This document shows, piece after piece, positions 27,800 through 39,542 of a stretch of 64,000 bases of DNA. A program made the translations under genes and the position numbers. Source of the DNA: Frisingicoccus caecimuris (GTDB lineage: Bacteria > Bacillota > Clostridia > Lachnospirales > Lachnospiraceae); assembly GCF_004340975.1 (NCBI RefSeq), contig NZ_SLXA01000004.1, positions 62,001-126,000 on the forward strand, read 5' to 3'. The notes under the pieces are model-generated. The model was not told the origin of the DNA and did not search any database. It was given only the letters and a program-made list of their open reading frames with translations. The first letter of the stretch is position 1, and the number at the start of each line of letters is the position of its first letter.

Positions 27800-29071
27800 T
27801 CAAAACTTTCGTCCGCCGCCTCTGCTTCCGCCGCCGAAGCTTCGTCCCGAACCACCATGCATTGTCCCGCTTCTGCTCCGATGAACGGAACTTCCTCCAC
27901 TGCTCCGGCCACCCCGGGAGTTATCGTCATCATCCGACTTAATTCTCTGACGAGTCACTGTCCGATTTATAAACTGATCCCGGTGCAAAATTTCATTGGC
28001 CCCACCGGCAACAAAATAATTATTGACTCCGGCAACGACTTTGCCGCCCCGGTTCCTGGCCAGGAAAAATACGATGACTGCCCCGACGATCATACAGGCA
28101 GCGAGCTGCAGAAGCAGTCTGCCTGCTGTTAATTTATTTCCGCCTTCCACACCATATCTCTCTACATTATCTAAAAATACATCACAGCTTTTATAATACT
28201 TGCCATCTCCGACCTTCTTATAAATACGATCAAGCATTTTATCAATATTTGCTTCAGAGAATGATTCCATAACAGAATTTCCCGCGGCATACACATAAAT
28301 TTCCCGAGCTTCCATATTAATCAGATAGACAAGCCCATTACGCACTCTGCCACTGTCGTTATGGTTCTTGAAAAAATTCTCCGCATAATCACGGCTTGTT
28401 TTGCCCCCGGTACTGTTTGTCGTCGTGATCAGGACTCGAAACCCCGTCTTTGACTCCAATTCTCCGATTCTCTGTTCCAGCTTTCCCACTTCACTTTCCG
28501 TAAGTAATACGGCCTCATCTAAAACATTTCCCAGTAAGCGCGGCTCTTTTTCACTTTCTGTTTCATCTGTTGTATCCGACGTTTCTGGTCCGCCGAGGAC
28601 ATGATCGACTCCGGTCAAAAACTGCTGACAGCTTCCATAAAAATTATGATTGACCGCCTCGTCATATATATCATCCATTATACTGTCCAGACGGCTGTCC
28701 GTAAAGGTATGTATGATATCTTCTCCACTGGTAGATATATACAGCTCACTGTGCTGCATATCGATCAATAATAGCAGACCGGCGCCGGATGTGCCGGCGC
28801 CATTATGATCTTCAAAGAAATCATCGGCATAATCCGCGACTTCTTTGCCCTGCGTATCCTCGGTCGTAACGATCATCAGGTGAATCTCATACTCCGCCTC
28901 CAGCGCCTGTATCTGTGACGAAAGTCCCGTTTTTTGGTCTTCCGCCAAAATGCCCGCATCATCAAAGATACCCACATAGGCATCGTCGGCCAGCGCCCTT
29001 ATTCCAGCAGATCCAAACAGAGCACAGGACCATATCATCGCCAACAATAAATATGTATATAATTTTTTCAC
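27800..29071 (-). CDS. Double TPM-domain membrane protein
   Basis: A 423-residue exported protein. A signal peptide (residues 1-28, YTYLLLAMIWSCALFGSAG) precedes two TPM domains, about 35-155 and 180-310, each like the YgcG/TLP18.3 fold. A membrane helix at about 320-342 follows, and the tail is glycine- and serine-rich (MHGGSGRSFGGGSRGGGRKF). TPM domains have been linked to photosystem repair and phosphatase activity, but their bacterial role is unclear. I start at GTG 29071, 8 nt after GGAGG; an ATG at 29086 lies on that site. It follows the zinc-ribbon gene by 25 bp. Confidence 0.88.
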   Translation of the reverse strand: MKKLYTYLLLAMIWSCALFGSAGIRALADDAYVGIFDDAGILAEDQKTGLSSQIQALEAEYEIHLMIVTTEDTQGKEVADYADDFFEDHNGAGTSGAGLLLLIDMQHSELYISTSGEDIIHTFTDSRLDSIMDDIYDEAVNHNFYGSCQQFLTGVDHVLGGPETSDTTDETESEKEPRLLGNVLDEAVLLTESEVGKLEQRIGELESKTGFRVLITTTNSTGGKTSRDYAENFFKNHNDSGRVRNGLVYLINMEAREIYVYAAGNSVMESFSEANIDKMLDRIYKKVGDGKYYKSCDVFLDNVERYGVEGGNKLTAGRLLLQLAACMIVGAVIVFFLARNRGGKVVAGVNNYFVAGGANEILHRDQFINRTVTRQRIKSDDDDNSRGGRSSGGSSVHRSRSGTMHGGSGRSFGGGSRGGGRKF

Positions 29072-29096
29072 ATCATTTTCCTCCATACCCTGAATT

Positions 29097-30137
29097 CTAT
29101 ATCATTGAACCAATGAAAGTGATTATAAATAATACGGCGGAAATTCCTGCCCACCATACGGCCATTTTCCCTCTGCTGGTCGGCGGCGTCCCCGCAATCC
29201 GGCCATTCTGTCCGTTCATCATAAATTTGTAAACCTTGCCATGATAATTATAATCCACAAACCAGATGGGAACGAAAATAAACGCCTCTTCCTCCCGTTC
29301 AAAATTCACCGTATGCCCGTTCAGATGGACCGTTGAATAACCGGAAACGGCTCCCTGTGCATAGTCCCCGGCATATTTCCTGACTTTATCCTTTGCCGAT
29401 GGTGAAAGCTCCCCATCATCAAAATCATAACTTGATGAATCAAAACCGGCCAGATAAGGCATATCAAAGGTCTTTAACTCGTTAAAATTAAACGGTTCCA
29501 ACTTCGCCATTTCCCCATCTTCCAACTGACGCGAAGCACCCAGAGGAATATCCTTATACTGTAATTTATAGGCACGCTGGATATCGTAAAATTCAGTTTC
29601 CGTCACCTGATAGTCTCCCTGACGGAATATCCGCACATTCGTTGCCTGGGCAGATATATCCACCCGGGTATCAAATTGAAATAACCAGTAGGGAATATAC
29701 ATCCCCTTCAAACGCTGAATATTTTCCGCCGATGTAAAACCCTTTGGCGCAAACCGCCCATTCCGACACCATTTGCGAAAGGCTTTTTCCGCATCCTGAC
29801 GGTCCAACTGGAAAGGCAGCAATTTTGCCGGACGCCTTTTTCCGGTCAATCGATCCGTAAGAATCATCGGTGCACCACAATAGGCACACATCGTCGATGT
29901 TTCTTTATCCTTTGTAATCATCAGACCGCCGCAGTTCGGACAATGATATTCCGCACCTGCCAATATTTTTCCATCAATTTCAGTTGAAGTTCCTCCCTCA
30001 GCCGTCCAGGATGTACTCTGCTGTATGATCGAACTCAGTGCTATTTCTCCAGAACAGTGTCCGCAGTGCAGTTTCCCCTTTTTAATGTCATAGGTCATCT
30101 CTGCACCGCAGTTTGGACATGGATAATGTAATATCAT
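29097..30137 (-). CDS. Zinc-ribbon protein with a C-terminal membrane helix
   Basis: A 346-residue protein. Two zinc ribbons stand at the N-terminus: CPNCGAEMTYDIKKGKLHCG with GHCSG (about 6-30), and CPNCGGLMITKDKETSTMCA with YCGAP (about 66-90). The middle, about 115-300, is beta-rich and not recognised. A membrane helix (MAVWWAGISAVLFIITFIGS) ends it. Start at ATG 30137 behind GAGGGGAGAATA. The protein family is widespread in Clostridia, often annotated as a zinc-ribbon or helicase-like protein without helicase motifs. It is coupled to the TPM gene, suggesting a shared membrane complex. Confidence 0.85.
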   Translation of the reverse strand: MILHYPCPNCGAEMTYDIKKGKLHCGHCSGEIALSSIIQQSTSWTAEGGTSTEIDGKILAGAEYHCPNCGGLMITKDKETSTMCAYCGAPMILTDRLTGKRRPAKLLPFQLDRQDAEKAFRKWCRNGRFAPKGFTSAENIQRLKGMYIPYWLFQFDTRVDISAQATNVRIFRQGDYQVTETEFYDIQRAYKLQYKDIPLGASRQLEDGEMAKLEPFNFNELKTFDMPYLAGFDSSSYDFDDGELSPSAKDKVRKYAGDYAQGAVSGYSTVHLNGHTVNFEREEEAFIFVPIWFVDYNYHGKVYKFMMNGQNGRIAGTPPTSRGKMAVWWAGISAVLFIITFIGSMI

Positions 30138-30160
30138 TATTCTCCCCTCTTTCATAATTA

Positions 30161-30216
30161 TAAAACGAAGGCGCTGTCCGAATCCTTCATATGAAACAAT
30201 TCAAGCCAGCGCCTTC
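30161..30216 (-). terminator. Terminator between the 686-residue gene and the zinc-ribbon gene
   Basis: A perfect 10-bp stem GAAGGCGCTG / CAGCGCCTTC with a 30-nt loop, then GTTTTAT on the minus strand. It separates the two transcription units, at least in part. Confidence 0.65.
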
Positions 30217-30219
30217 CTA

Positions 30220-32280
30220 CTATTCCTGTACCATATTAATCAGAATACCTGTTTTGAAAATATTGCCGTCCATTGCAACAACAAATTTCCCATGATTCTT
30301 CTCAATAATCTCTTTTGCAGTTTTCAACCCGCCGATCAACTCGGCTCCCGGAGCTGTCACAGCTTTCGCTGCCTCCGCCGCTTCCGCTTTCACCGCATTT
30401 TTTACAATATAAATCAACTTACCTTCCTGTGTATACATTTCTGCATATACTCTGGAATCCGGCTCTGCATACTGCTCCAGATTATCATAGATCATCGAAA
30501 TAGCTTTCCACATATCTTCTTTATTCATCTCCAGAACAATCGGTTTATCTGGTGCTCTAAGTGTCACTGCAATACCGTTTTCTTTCAGAATACCCCGATG
30601 AAGTTTACGGATATCCTTATTTAACTGAATAAAATCAAAGGATGTCGCCGAATTTCTGACCATGGCAGTTCCGTCGAGAAGACTTGCAATCTCTTCTTTA
30701 GGCAGCATCACCGTGCGATCATTTTCCGACTCTTTAATCTCCGGCCCTATATCGTCAGCGCCTTCTGCATGAATCGCCATATCCACCGAAGCGCCCAGAT
30801 CCATATGTTCCCAATCATCCGACGCCACAGGTGTCTGGGCCTCTTTTGCAAGGGCAGCCGCCTTTGCAAGGTCCGCTTCCATTTCATTTGCCGGACGTGT
30901 ATCTCCGATGACACCCATCGGCACGGAAGTCTCTGGAACTTCTTCATGCTCTTCCGCATCATCTTCCTCGCTATCTTCCTCATCCGCATCATCTTCGTAT
31001 TCCGAGTTTCCTTTACGAATAACCCAACTGATAAAGCAGATATTTTCCAGGACAAACACGATCGGTACAAGCACATATACAACCGGAATTCCAAAGAGCT
31101 CAAAAGCATCCAGTTTAAATAACGCAAACACCAAAGCTCCGTTCAACAGAACAAGCAGCAAAATGATCAACAAAACTCTCGGTACTACAGGAAAATTTCC
31201 TATTACCTCAAAAATTCGATAAATCAGCATATTGCTGATAAAAGTTCCCGCTTTTATCCGGCGGACGATACTAAAATATCCCCGTATCAGGAAAATATAA
31301 GCCAGCACCAGCGCCGCACCGGCTGCAATCAGCCGGAAACTGTAGGTCGTGCCAAGCAGATACCAGGCACCGTAAATACTGCCTCCGCCAAAGGCCACAA
31401 TAAGTATGATGGAGATTTCTGTAAAAATCTTATCAAACCAGGATAACTTAATATCCGGATAACCACTGACATTTCCTGTTGCAATAATCGAGAAAATCAA
31501 TAAAATCAGGAAAATGACCGCTGACACAATGATCGCGATCTTTGCAATTCCAAAGACAGAATTTAAATCCTTGAAATCCTGATAGCTTTCGTAAAATCCA
31601 TCGGCAGTCGATGTAAGCTCGTTATCCACCGCCGCATAGATTGTATAAGTTCCGCTGCAGGACATCAATTCTTCCTTCCAGGCAGCCTCATCAAAGGCAT
31701 CATTATTCATACCTGTACTCAGGTTGAACTGGCCTTCTGTCGAATCAAGTTTCACAAAATAATGGCTGGCCTCAATCCGATTTACCGCATCTTCACTGCT
31801 GACGATCACTTCATGATCATCCGCATCATATACGGCAAAAGAGAAGTTTCCATCCACATTCATATAATTTTTTATCAGATCCTGATTGGCCTGTTCCAAT
31901 TCGTTTCCGGATATTTCGCCACGGGTTTCTATGGCCTGAACTAAATGAAGCAGTTGAACCATATTCCTCTGGTATTCCTCGCCAAAGAAACTGCTGTGAT
32001 AATAATCCGGTTCGGACGACATACTGCCGCCATTACTAAAATATGTATATACCGCATATCCGGAAATACACATCACAGCCGCTGCTATAAATAAGAAAAT
32101 CCGGGCTACAGCCTTCAGCGGCGTGCTTCGAGTCGGATGCCATCCGTCATCCTCCATTTCATCCAGTTCTCTCCGGATATCCGCCTCTTCCTCTTCTGAT
32201 AAAGTCTGAGATCCGGATTCTTTCATAGATGAATCATCGACTTCATCCCAAAAATCCTTCTTTTTACCAAATAAGCCCAT
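30220..32280 (-). CDS. Multipass membrane protein with a decayed histidine-kinase ATPase domain
   Basis: A 686-residue protein. One membrane helix at about 58-80; an exported sensory-like domain at 85-240; membrane helices at about 243-268, 285-310, 318-345, 365-390 and 395-415; then an acidic linker (DDADEEDSEEDDAEEHEE). The C-terminal 130 residues resemble a kinase ATPase domain: N-box-like MIYDNLEQYAEPDSRVY and a G2-like GGLKTAKEIIEKNHGKF. The G1 DxGxG motif is absent (IYIVKNAVKAEA stands there) and no phospho-accepting histidine is evident. It probably binds partners or ligand rather than phosphorylating. AGGAGGATAGAAG precedes the ATG. Confidence 0.75.
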   Translation of the reverse strand: MGLFGKKKDFWDEVDDSSMKESGSQTLSEEEEADIRRELDEMEDDGWHPTRSTPLKAVARIFLFIAAAVMCISGYAVYTYFSNGGSMSSEPDYYHSSFFGEEYQRNMVQLLHLVQAIETRGEISGNELEQANQDLIKNYMNVDGNFSFAVYDADDHEVIVSSEDAVNRIEASHYFVKLDSTEGQFNLSTGMNNDAFDEAAWKEELMSCSGTYTIYAAVDNELTSTADGFYESYQDFKDLNSVFGIAKIAIIVSAVIFLILLIFSIIATGNVSGYPDIKLSWFDKIFTEISIILIVAFGGGSIYGAWYLLGTTYSFRLIAAGAALVLAYIFLIRGYFSIVRRIKAGTFISNMLIYRIFEVIGNFPVVPRVLLIILLLVLLNGALVFALFKLDAFELFGIPVVYVLVPIVFVLENICFISWVIRKGNSEYEDDADEEDSEEDDAEEHEEVPETSVPMGVIGDTRPANEMEADLAKAAALAKEAQTPVASDDWEHMDLGASVDMAIHAEGADDIGPEIKESENDRTVMLPKEEIASLLDGTAMVRNSATSFDFIQLNKDIRKLHRGILKENGIAVTLRAPDKPIVLEMNKEDMWKAISMIYDNLEQYAEPDSRVYAEMYTQEGKLIYIVKNAVKAEAAEAAKAVTAPGAELIGGLKTAKEIIEKNHGKFVVAMDGNIFKTGILINMVQE

Positions 32281-32357
32281 CTTCTATCCTCCTGTACACT
32301 AACTGACTTTTTCTTCACACGATATCCATCTTATTTTACACTAATTCCCCTGTATTT

Positions 32358-33299
32358 TCAATGTTTTAACGAAATTTCCTTATTCAGCCAGTCATACAGA
32401 TCATCATAAACCTCTTTACGATTAATCTCATTCAAAATTTCATGCCGTCCGCCTTCATAGAAAATAATGTCCATATTTTCCATTCCTGCCAGAACGAACA
32501 TGTCATAAACCTTCTGAACTCCCTGCCCCTTACCTCCCACCGGATCGTCTCCTCCGGAAATAAACAGCACCGGAAGCTGCTTCGGCATCTTTTTAAGATT
32601 TGTTTTCTGAGCAATGAAGGCAAGTCCTTTAAACATCTCATGATAACCATTGAGTGTGAACACAAACTGACATCTCGGTTCGGCAATATAGGCATCCACC
32701 ATTGCCTCATCCCGGGTTATCCAGTCAAAATCTGTCCGGGCCGGAGTGAAGCCTTTATTATAGGAACCAAAAGCCATCTTATTGACAAACCTGCTGCGAT
32801 ACTTCCATCCCTTCACCGCAGCCATGACCCGGGTAAGCCCTTTCCCAAAAACAGCAACAGGCACGGAATGGTAACCCGTTCCCATAATAATCGCCCCGTC
32901 TACCTCTTTTCCATATTGGATCAGAAAATAGCGTGTTAAAAAAGAGCCCATGCTGTGTCCGAGAATGTAGTAAGGCACTCCCGGAAAACGTTTTTTAAAC
33001 TGTTTTTGTATTTTACGAACATCATTGACGATACACTCAAAACCATTATCGCCAAAATATCCCCAGTCGTCCTGCGAAGCCACCGAATCACCATGACCCA
33101 GATGATCGTCTCCAACAACTGCAATACCCTGCGCACACAAAAACCGTGCAAAATCATCATATCTGTCCACATACTCTACCATTCCGTGAACGATCTGGAG
33201 GACAGCTCTTACCTTCCCATTCTCAGGAATCCAGCATATACCATGAACCTTTGTTTCTTTATTTGTTGATTTGAAATAAAAATTCTGCTTTTTAATCAC
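32358..33299 (-). CDS. Serine hydrolase of the lysophospholipase / monoacylglycerol lipase type
   Basis: A 313-residue alpha/beta hydrolase of the S33 'hydrolase_4' type. The nucleophile is Ser in LGHSMGSFLTR near residue 108; the acid is in ISGGDDPVGGKG near 252 and the base in EGGRHEILNE near 285. The oxyanion region is VHGMVEYVDRYDDFA. It probably cleaves acyl esters of glycerol or lysophospholipids. I start at GTG 33299, 9 nt after AGGAG; an ATG at 33308 directly abuts that site. It overlaps the sirtuin gene. Being in an operon with glycerol kinase fits glycerolipid recycling, which is inference. Confidence 0.87.
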   Translation of the reverse strand: MIKKQNFYFKSTNKETKVHGICWIPENGKVRAVLQIVHGMVEYVDRYDDFARFLCAQGIAVVGDDHLGHGDSVASQDDWGYFGDNGFECIVNDVRKIQKQFKKRFPGVPYYILGHSMGSFLTRYFLIQYGKEVDGAIIMGTGYHSVPVAVFGKGLTRVMAAVKGWKYRSRFVNKMAFGSYNKGFTPARTDFDWITRDEAMVDAYIAEPRCQFVFTLNGYHEMFKGLAFIAQKTNLKKMPKQLPVLFISGGDDPVGGKGQGVQKVYDMFVLAGMENMDIIFYEGGRHEILNEINRKEVYDDLYDWLNKEISLKH

Positions 33300-34011
33300 T
33301 AAGTACATCTCCTAATACTTTACCAATACTATCATGAATCAATAAATTTGCCTTTCTGTCATACGGCGTTTCGCTCTTATTGATCAGCACCAGCTTATCT
33401 CCCCTGTAATACTGTATAAAACCCGCCGCAGGATAAACATTCAAAGAAGTTCCGCCAATGATGAGTACGTCAGCCTTCTGAATGGCGTGAATACTGGCTG
33501 TAATTGTCATTTCATCCAGCCCTTCTTCATACAGGACCACATCCGGTTTGATCATACCGCCGCATTTTTCACATCTCGGAATACCGTCCGCCTTTAAAAT
33601 ATACTCTGTGTCATAAAATTCATGGCAGCGCATACAATAATTCCGGTGTACCGTACCGTGAACCTCATAAACCCGCTTACTTCCGGCTAATTGATGCAAT
33701 CCATCGATATTCTGGGTAACAACGGCTTTCAGTTTACCCATTTCTTCCAGTCTTGCCAGCGCCAGATGGGCTGCATTTGGCTTTGCATCCAGATAGAGCA
33801 TGGTACTTTTATAAAAATCATAAAATATATCCGGATGGGCTACAAAAAAGGAATGGGATAATATCTCTTCCGGCGACCGTTTATATCGTTTGATTGTATT
33901 ATAAATTCCTGTCTCACTTCGAAAATCCGGGATACCACTCTCTGTAGATACGCCGGCTCCACCAAAAAACACAATATTATCTGACTGTTGAACCAATTCT
34001 TTTAACGTCAT
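33292..34011 (-). CDS. cobB: NAD-dependent protein deacylase (sirtuin)
   Basis: A 239-residue Sir2 protein that removes acyl groups from lysines, using NAD. Motifs: FFGGAGVSTESGIPDFRS for NAD, TQNIDGLHQLAGS, the catalytic His in EVHGTVHRNYC, and a zinc ribbon formed by CMRC and CEKC. The zinc ribbon and length (239) fit bacterial SrtN/CobB. It lies 21 bp after glpK and overlaps the hydrolase gene by 8 bp, so it is probably cotranscribed with both. Pocket residues for desuccinylation (Tyr-x-x-Arg) are not evident, so deacetylation is more likely. Confidence 0.93.
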   Translation of the reverse strand: MTLKELVQQSDNIVFFGGAGVSTESGIPDFRSETGIYNTIKRYKRSPEEILSHSFFVAHPDIFYDFYKSTMLYLDAKPNAAHLALARLEEMGKLKAVVTQNIDGLHQLAGSKRVYEVHGTVHRNYCMRCHEFYDTEYILKADGIPRCEKCGGMIKPDVVLYEEGLDEMTITASIHAIQKADVLIIGGTSLNVYPAAGFIQYYRGDKLVLINKSETPYDRKANLLIHDSIGKVLGDVLSD

Positions 34012-34032
34012 GTCACACTCCCCTTTCCTACG

Positions 34033-36515
<2,483 letters not shown>

Positions 36516-36588
36516 TTTCAAGTTCCCTCCTCAAATTCTGATATGCTCATATTATAGAACATTTTATCTGTTTATTCAATGAAAAGCC

Positions 36589-36617
36589 TTTACTTCCTAT
36601 GGAATTTCAGCTACAAT
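36589..36617 (+). promoter_or_regulatory. Promoter of the cyclophilin gene
   Basis: TTTACT (36589-36594), 17-bp spacer, TACAAT (36612-36617), about 38 bp before the start. Confidence 0.6.
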
Positions 36618-36654
36618 ATGAAAGTGGAAATTATAAAAGAAAGGTGGATTTATC

Positions 36655-37173
36655 ATGTCAAATCCAATTGTTACGATCACTATGGAAAACGGCGATGTGA
36701 TGAAGGCTGAACTTTATCCTGAAATCGCTCCGAATACAGTAAATAACTTCATCTCCCTTGTACAAAAAGGATACTATGATGGCTTGATCTTTCATCGTGT
36801 CATCAAAGGCTTTATGATTCAGGGTGGATGCCCGGACGGCACAGGCATGGGCGGCCCTGGCTACTCCATTCGCGGTGAATTTTCACAGAATGGTTTTGAA
36901 AACAACCTGAAACACGATGCAGGCGTATTATCCATGGCCCGCACGATGATGCCGAACTCAGCAGGTTCCCAATTCTTCATCATGCATCAGGCTGCTCCGC
37001 ATCTTGACGGTGCTTATGCTGCTTTCGGAAAGATCATTCAGGGTATGAACGTGGTCGATAAAATCGCTACTGTACCAACAAACCGCATGGATGCTCCAAA
37101 ACTTCCTCAGAAGATCCAGTCTATGACTGTAGAACTTTTTGGCGAAACCTACCCGGAACCGGAAAAATGTTAA
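36655..37173 (+). CDS. ppiB: Cyclophilin-type peptidyl-prolyl isomerase
   Basis: A 172-residue cytoplasmic cyclophilin with no signal peptide. It includes the catalytic stretch FHRVIKGFMIQGGCPDGTG (with the key Arg), and the C-terminal GAYAAFGKIIQGMNVVDKIA. It speeds cis-trans isomerisation at proline. Length matches PpiB. AAAGGTGG stands before the ATG. It is monocistronic, from a promoter at 36589, and is followed by a tRNA gene on the same strand. Confidence 0.95.
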   Translation: MSNPIVTITMENGDVMKAELYPEIAPNTVNNFISLVQKGYYDGLIFHRVIKGFMIQGGCPDGTGMGGPGYSIRGEFSQNGFENNLKHDAGVLSMARTMMPNSAGSQFFIMHQAAPHLDGAYAAFGKIIQGMNVVDKIATVPTNRMDAPKLPQKIQSMTVELFGETYPEPEKC

Positions 37174-37203
37174 AAGTTATCAAAAGTTTTTTATAAAAAA
37201 CAC

Positions 37204-37232
37204 TTGATTATTTTTTAATTATTTGATAATAT
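37204..37232 (+). promoter_or_regulatory. Promoter of tRNA-Leu
   Basis: TTGATT (37204-37209), 17-bp spacer, TAATAT (37227-37232), about 33 bp before the tRNA. Confidence 0.6.
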
Positions 37233-37264
37233 AAAAAAGTCGCAAACATAATATTGTAGCGAAT

Positions 37265-37347
37265 GCAGTTGTGGCGGAATGGCAGACGCGCTAGATTCAG
37301 GTTCTAGTGAGGTAATACTCGTGTGGGTTCAACTCCCATCAACTGCA
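37265..37347 (+). tRNA. tRNA-Leu (CAG)
   Basis: 83 nt. The acceptor stem GCAGTTG pairs with CAACTGC, then A. The anticodon stem CTAGA/TCTAG closes loop TTCAGGT, anticodon CAG, reading CUG. A long variable arm (about 14 nt) marks the leucine class. The T arm GGGTTCAACTCCC is standard. No encoded CCA. It has its own promoter and terminator. Confidence 0.97.
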
Positions 37348-37350
37348 TAC

Positions 37351-37392
37351 AGCGTATCCGAAAAGAAAACCTTCAGGATACGCTATTTTTTT
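37351..37392 (+). terminator. Terminator after tRNA-Leu
   Basis: AGCGTATCC / GGATACGCT, a 9-bp perfect stem, then ATTTTTTT. Confidence 0.9.
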
Positions 37393-37419
37393 CATAAAGA
37401 TGAAATAATATCGAACTGT

Positions 37420-37450
37420 AAAGCCCTGGAAATCAGCCCGGGGCTTTTTT
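37420..37450 (+). terminator. Second terminator hairpin
   Basis: AAAGCCC / GGGCTTT stem followed by TTT. With the previous hairpin it gives a double stop, or belongs to the leader of the next gene. Confidence 0.6.
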
Positions 37451-37530
37451 GAATTCTGAATCCTGTTTCTCTCGTACCCCTTCCCCTGATACCACATATA
37501 TTATAAGGAAACCAATTTAAAAAGGTATAA

Positions 37531-38439
37531 ATGTTTATGAGAGATTATGTCACTCTTTCAATAGAAACCCATCTTTTTTTCGCAAGAATCATGAAGGAAC
37601 ACGCTCTTTTTCTGAAAGCAGGTTTTCCTTGCTGTGAAAAAGATTTTATAGAAGAAGCCGAATATTTTCTCCGGAAATTTGAAGAACTTTTAAATGATAC
37701 TCTCAAAATTTCTGCCGGAAATGTCCATGAATCCGTTTTAAATTCCAATGAACTGATTACTGAATTCACGATCCCCGCAGAACGCAAGACCGAGGCTTTA
37801 AGCGGTATCGCCATCGACAGCAAAATTTCAAAAAAAACGCAGGCGCTGCACTATGGCTGTCTCTGTGAAGAAAACCAGCCACTGTATGAACCGGTTTCCT
37901 GTATAAATGAACGCGCCCATGAACTGTTAAATGGATTTATCCGCTTTAAGGAACGCATTCTGTGTGAAGTGAATCACTGCCAGCTTTACACAGCCAATTA
38001 CCCGCTCCTTATCGAACACATTATGCGTGAAGCCAGACTGTACCGGGACATTTTAATGCGGATTACGTCAAACAGGAATATTTGCTACCAGAATCTCTAT
38101 GAAACTGAGGCCTTCTGGAATCAAATTATGATGGAGCATGCCTGGTTTATCCGGGGTCTTCTGGACCCATCCGAAACAGCACTTATTGAAACTGCCGATG
38201 ATTTTTCTAAAAAGTATGCGCAGCTTCTCGAGACAGCCTGCCGCCAGGATCGCCGGGCCAACCGGATGACGGAAAAGGCATTAAAAGAAACCCTGAAATA
38301 CCGAGACTTTAAAGCCGCCGGAGCAAAGGGGATTCTCGACTGTCAGATTTCCTCGATTATACTGCCTCTGTTGGCAGACCATGTTCTTCGGGAAGCCAAC
38401 CACTATATCCGTGTGTTGGAGACCGGACGAACTCGATAG
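37531..38439 (+). CDS. DUF2935 protein, two helical-bundle repeats
   Basis: A 302-residue protein of the DUF2935 family with two related halves: TLSIETHLFFARIMKEHALF at residues 5-25 and NQIMMEHAWFIRGLLD near 200. Each half is a four-helix bundle with histidine and glutamate residues (E-x-H-x-F-x5-E-H, IEHIMREARLYRD, ADHVLREANHYIR) of the kind that hold metal. Function is unknown in the family. The ATG at 37531 follows AAAAGG; the ATG at 37537 is an alternative start. It stands alone. Confidence 0.85.
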   Translation: MFMRDYVTLSIETHLFFARIMKEHALFLKAGFPCCEKDFIEEAEYFLRKFEELLNDTLKISAGNVHESVLNSNELITEFTIPAERKTEALSGIAIDSKISKKTQALHYGCLCEENQPLYEPVSCINERAHELLNGFIRFKERILCEVNHCQLYTANYPLLIEHIMREARLYRDILMRITSNRNICYQNLYETEAFWNQIMMEHAWFIRGLLDPSETALIETADDFSKKYAQLLETACRQDRRANRMTEKALKETLKYRDFKAAGAKGILDCQISSIILPLLADHVLREANHYIRVLETGRTR

Positions 38440-38499
38440 GGGGTGTCTGAATGGAGCTTTGCAATTATTCCTGCGCTGACTAAACTCGTTATACAGCGA

Positions 38500-38534
38500 G
38501 AGGGTGCTTTCGTTTTTTACCCGAAAGCACCCTC
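38500..38534. terminator. Hairpin between DUF2935 and the ABC permease gene
   Basis: GAGGGTGCTTTCG / CGAAAGCACCCTC, a perfect 13-bp stem with a 9-nt loop. The run of T is in the loop, not after the stem. It lies between two convergent genes. Confidence 0.65.
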
Positions 38535-38555
38535 CATTATAATATTTCTCACATT

Positions 38556-39542
38556 TTATCGCTCTTCACGGAAATATGATATGCCAAGATGGGCCGGAGG
38601 CTGTGTCTCCCGGCTTTCCCGAATACTGATAATGATCAGTACAATGATGGTTACGACATATGGAAGCATTTTGAATAACTCCTGATCACTCATTCCCAGA
38701 TTTGGAATGTAATTATATATAATAAACAGACCGCCAAACAAGATGGAACCCAGGATGCTCAGATTTGGTCTCCAGATAGCGAAAATAACCAGAGCAATGG
38801 CAAGCCATCCCCGGTCACCAAAACCATCATTGGACCAGACGCCGTTGGCATAATCCATAACATAATACAGACCGCCCAGTCCTGCGATCACACTGCCAAG
38901 ACAAGTGGCTACGTATTTATACCGGTTGACATTAATACCGGCCGCATCTGCCGTCGCCGGATTTTCACCGACCGCCCGAAGATGAAGACCCACACGGGTT
39001 CGACCCAACACATAAGACGTGATCAAAGCCAGTACGATGGCCACATAGGCGAGAAAGCTGTAGGAAAACAGCACCTGTCCCACCGGACCAAATTTGTTTG
39101 CAAATGGCAATGTTGTCCGAAAGCAGTTACTTGTGGCAGTCAAACTAATGGATGGCATGTCACTTTTCACCAGCTTGATCAGAGAACCGCCAAAAAAGTT
39201 ACCAAAACCGGTTCCAAAAGTAGTAAGGGCAAGACCCGTTACATTCTGATTAGCTCGAAGAGTTACAGTCAAAAGGGAATAAATCAATCCCATACATAAT
39301 GACCCCAGCACACAGGTCAAAAGGGGGATAATCACTGCCAGAAATGGATTCATTGCAGATGGATCCGCCAGAGAACGTTCATACATAAATGCGCCGATGA
39401 CACCACTGATTCCGCCCACATACATGATTCCCGGAATTCCCAGATTCAGATTACCGGACTTTTCAGTGATGATCTCTCCGGTAGAACCAAATAAAAGCGG
39501 AATTCCCTGAACAACCGCACGTTGAATAAAAGATGCTATCAT
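38556..39542 (-). CDS. Nucleoside ABC transporter permease (NupQ-like)
   Basis: A 328-residue permease of the BPD_transp_2 type with about eight to nine membrane helices. It starts MIASFIQRAVVQGIPLLFGS, typical of YufQ/NupQ. With its partner it forms the membrane channel for nucleoside uptake, fed by the BMP lipoprotein and powered by the ATPase. It overlaps the upstream permease gene by 4 bp. It ends the operon, before the hairpin at 38500. Confidence 0.92.
   Translation of the reverse strand: MIASFIQRAVVQGIPLLFGSTGEIITEKSGNLNLGIPGIMYVGGISGVIGAFMYERSLADPSAMNPFLAVIIPLLTCVLGSLCMGLIYSLLTVTLRANQNVTGLALTTFGTGFGNFFGGSLIKLVKSDMPSISLTATSNCFRTTLPFANKFGPVGQVLFSYSFLAYVAIVLALITSYVLGRTRVGLHLRAVGENPATADAAGINVNRYKYVATCLGSVIAGLGGLYYVMDYANGVWSNDGFGDRGWLAIALVIFAIWRPNLSILGSILFGGLFIIYNYIPNLGMSDQELFKMLPYVVTIIVLIIISIRESRETQPPAHLGISYFREER

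Noticed and set aside
38443-38685. Open frame of 80 codons on the plus strand
   Set aside because: It runs into the antisense of the ABC permease gene and across the hairpin at 38500; no ribosome site or conserved sequence.
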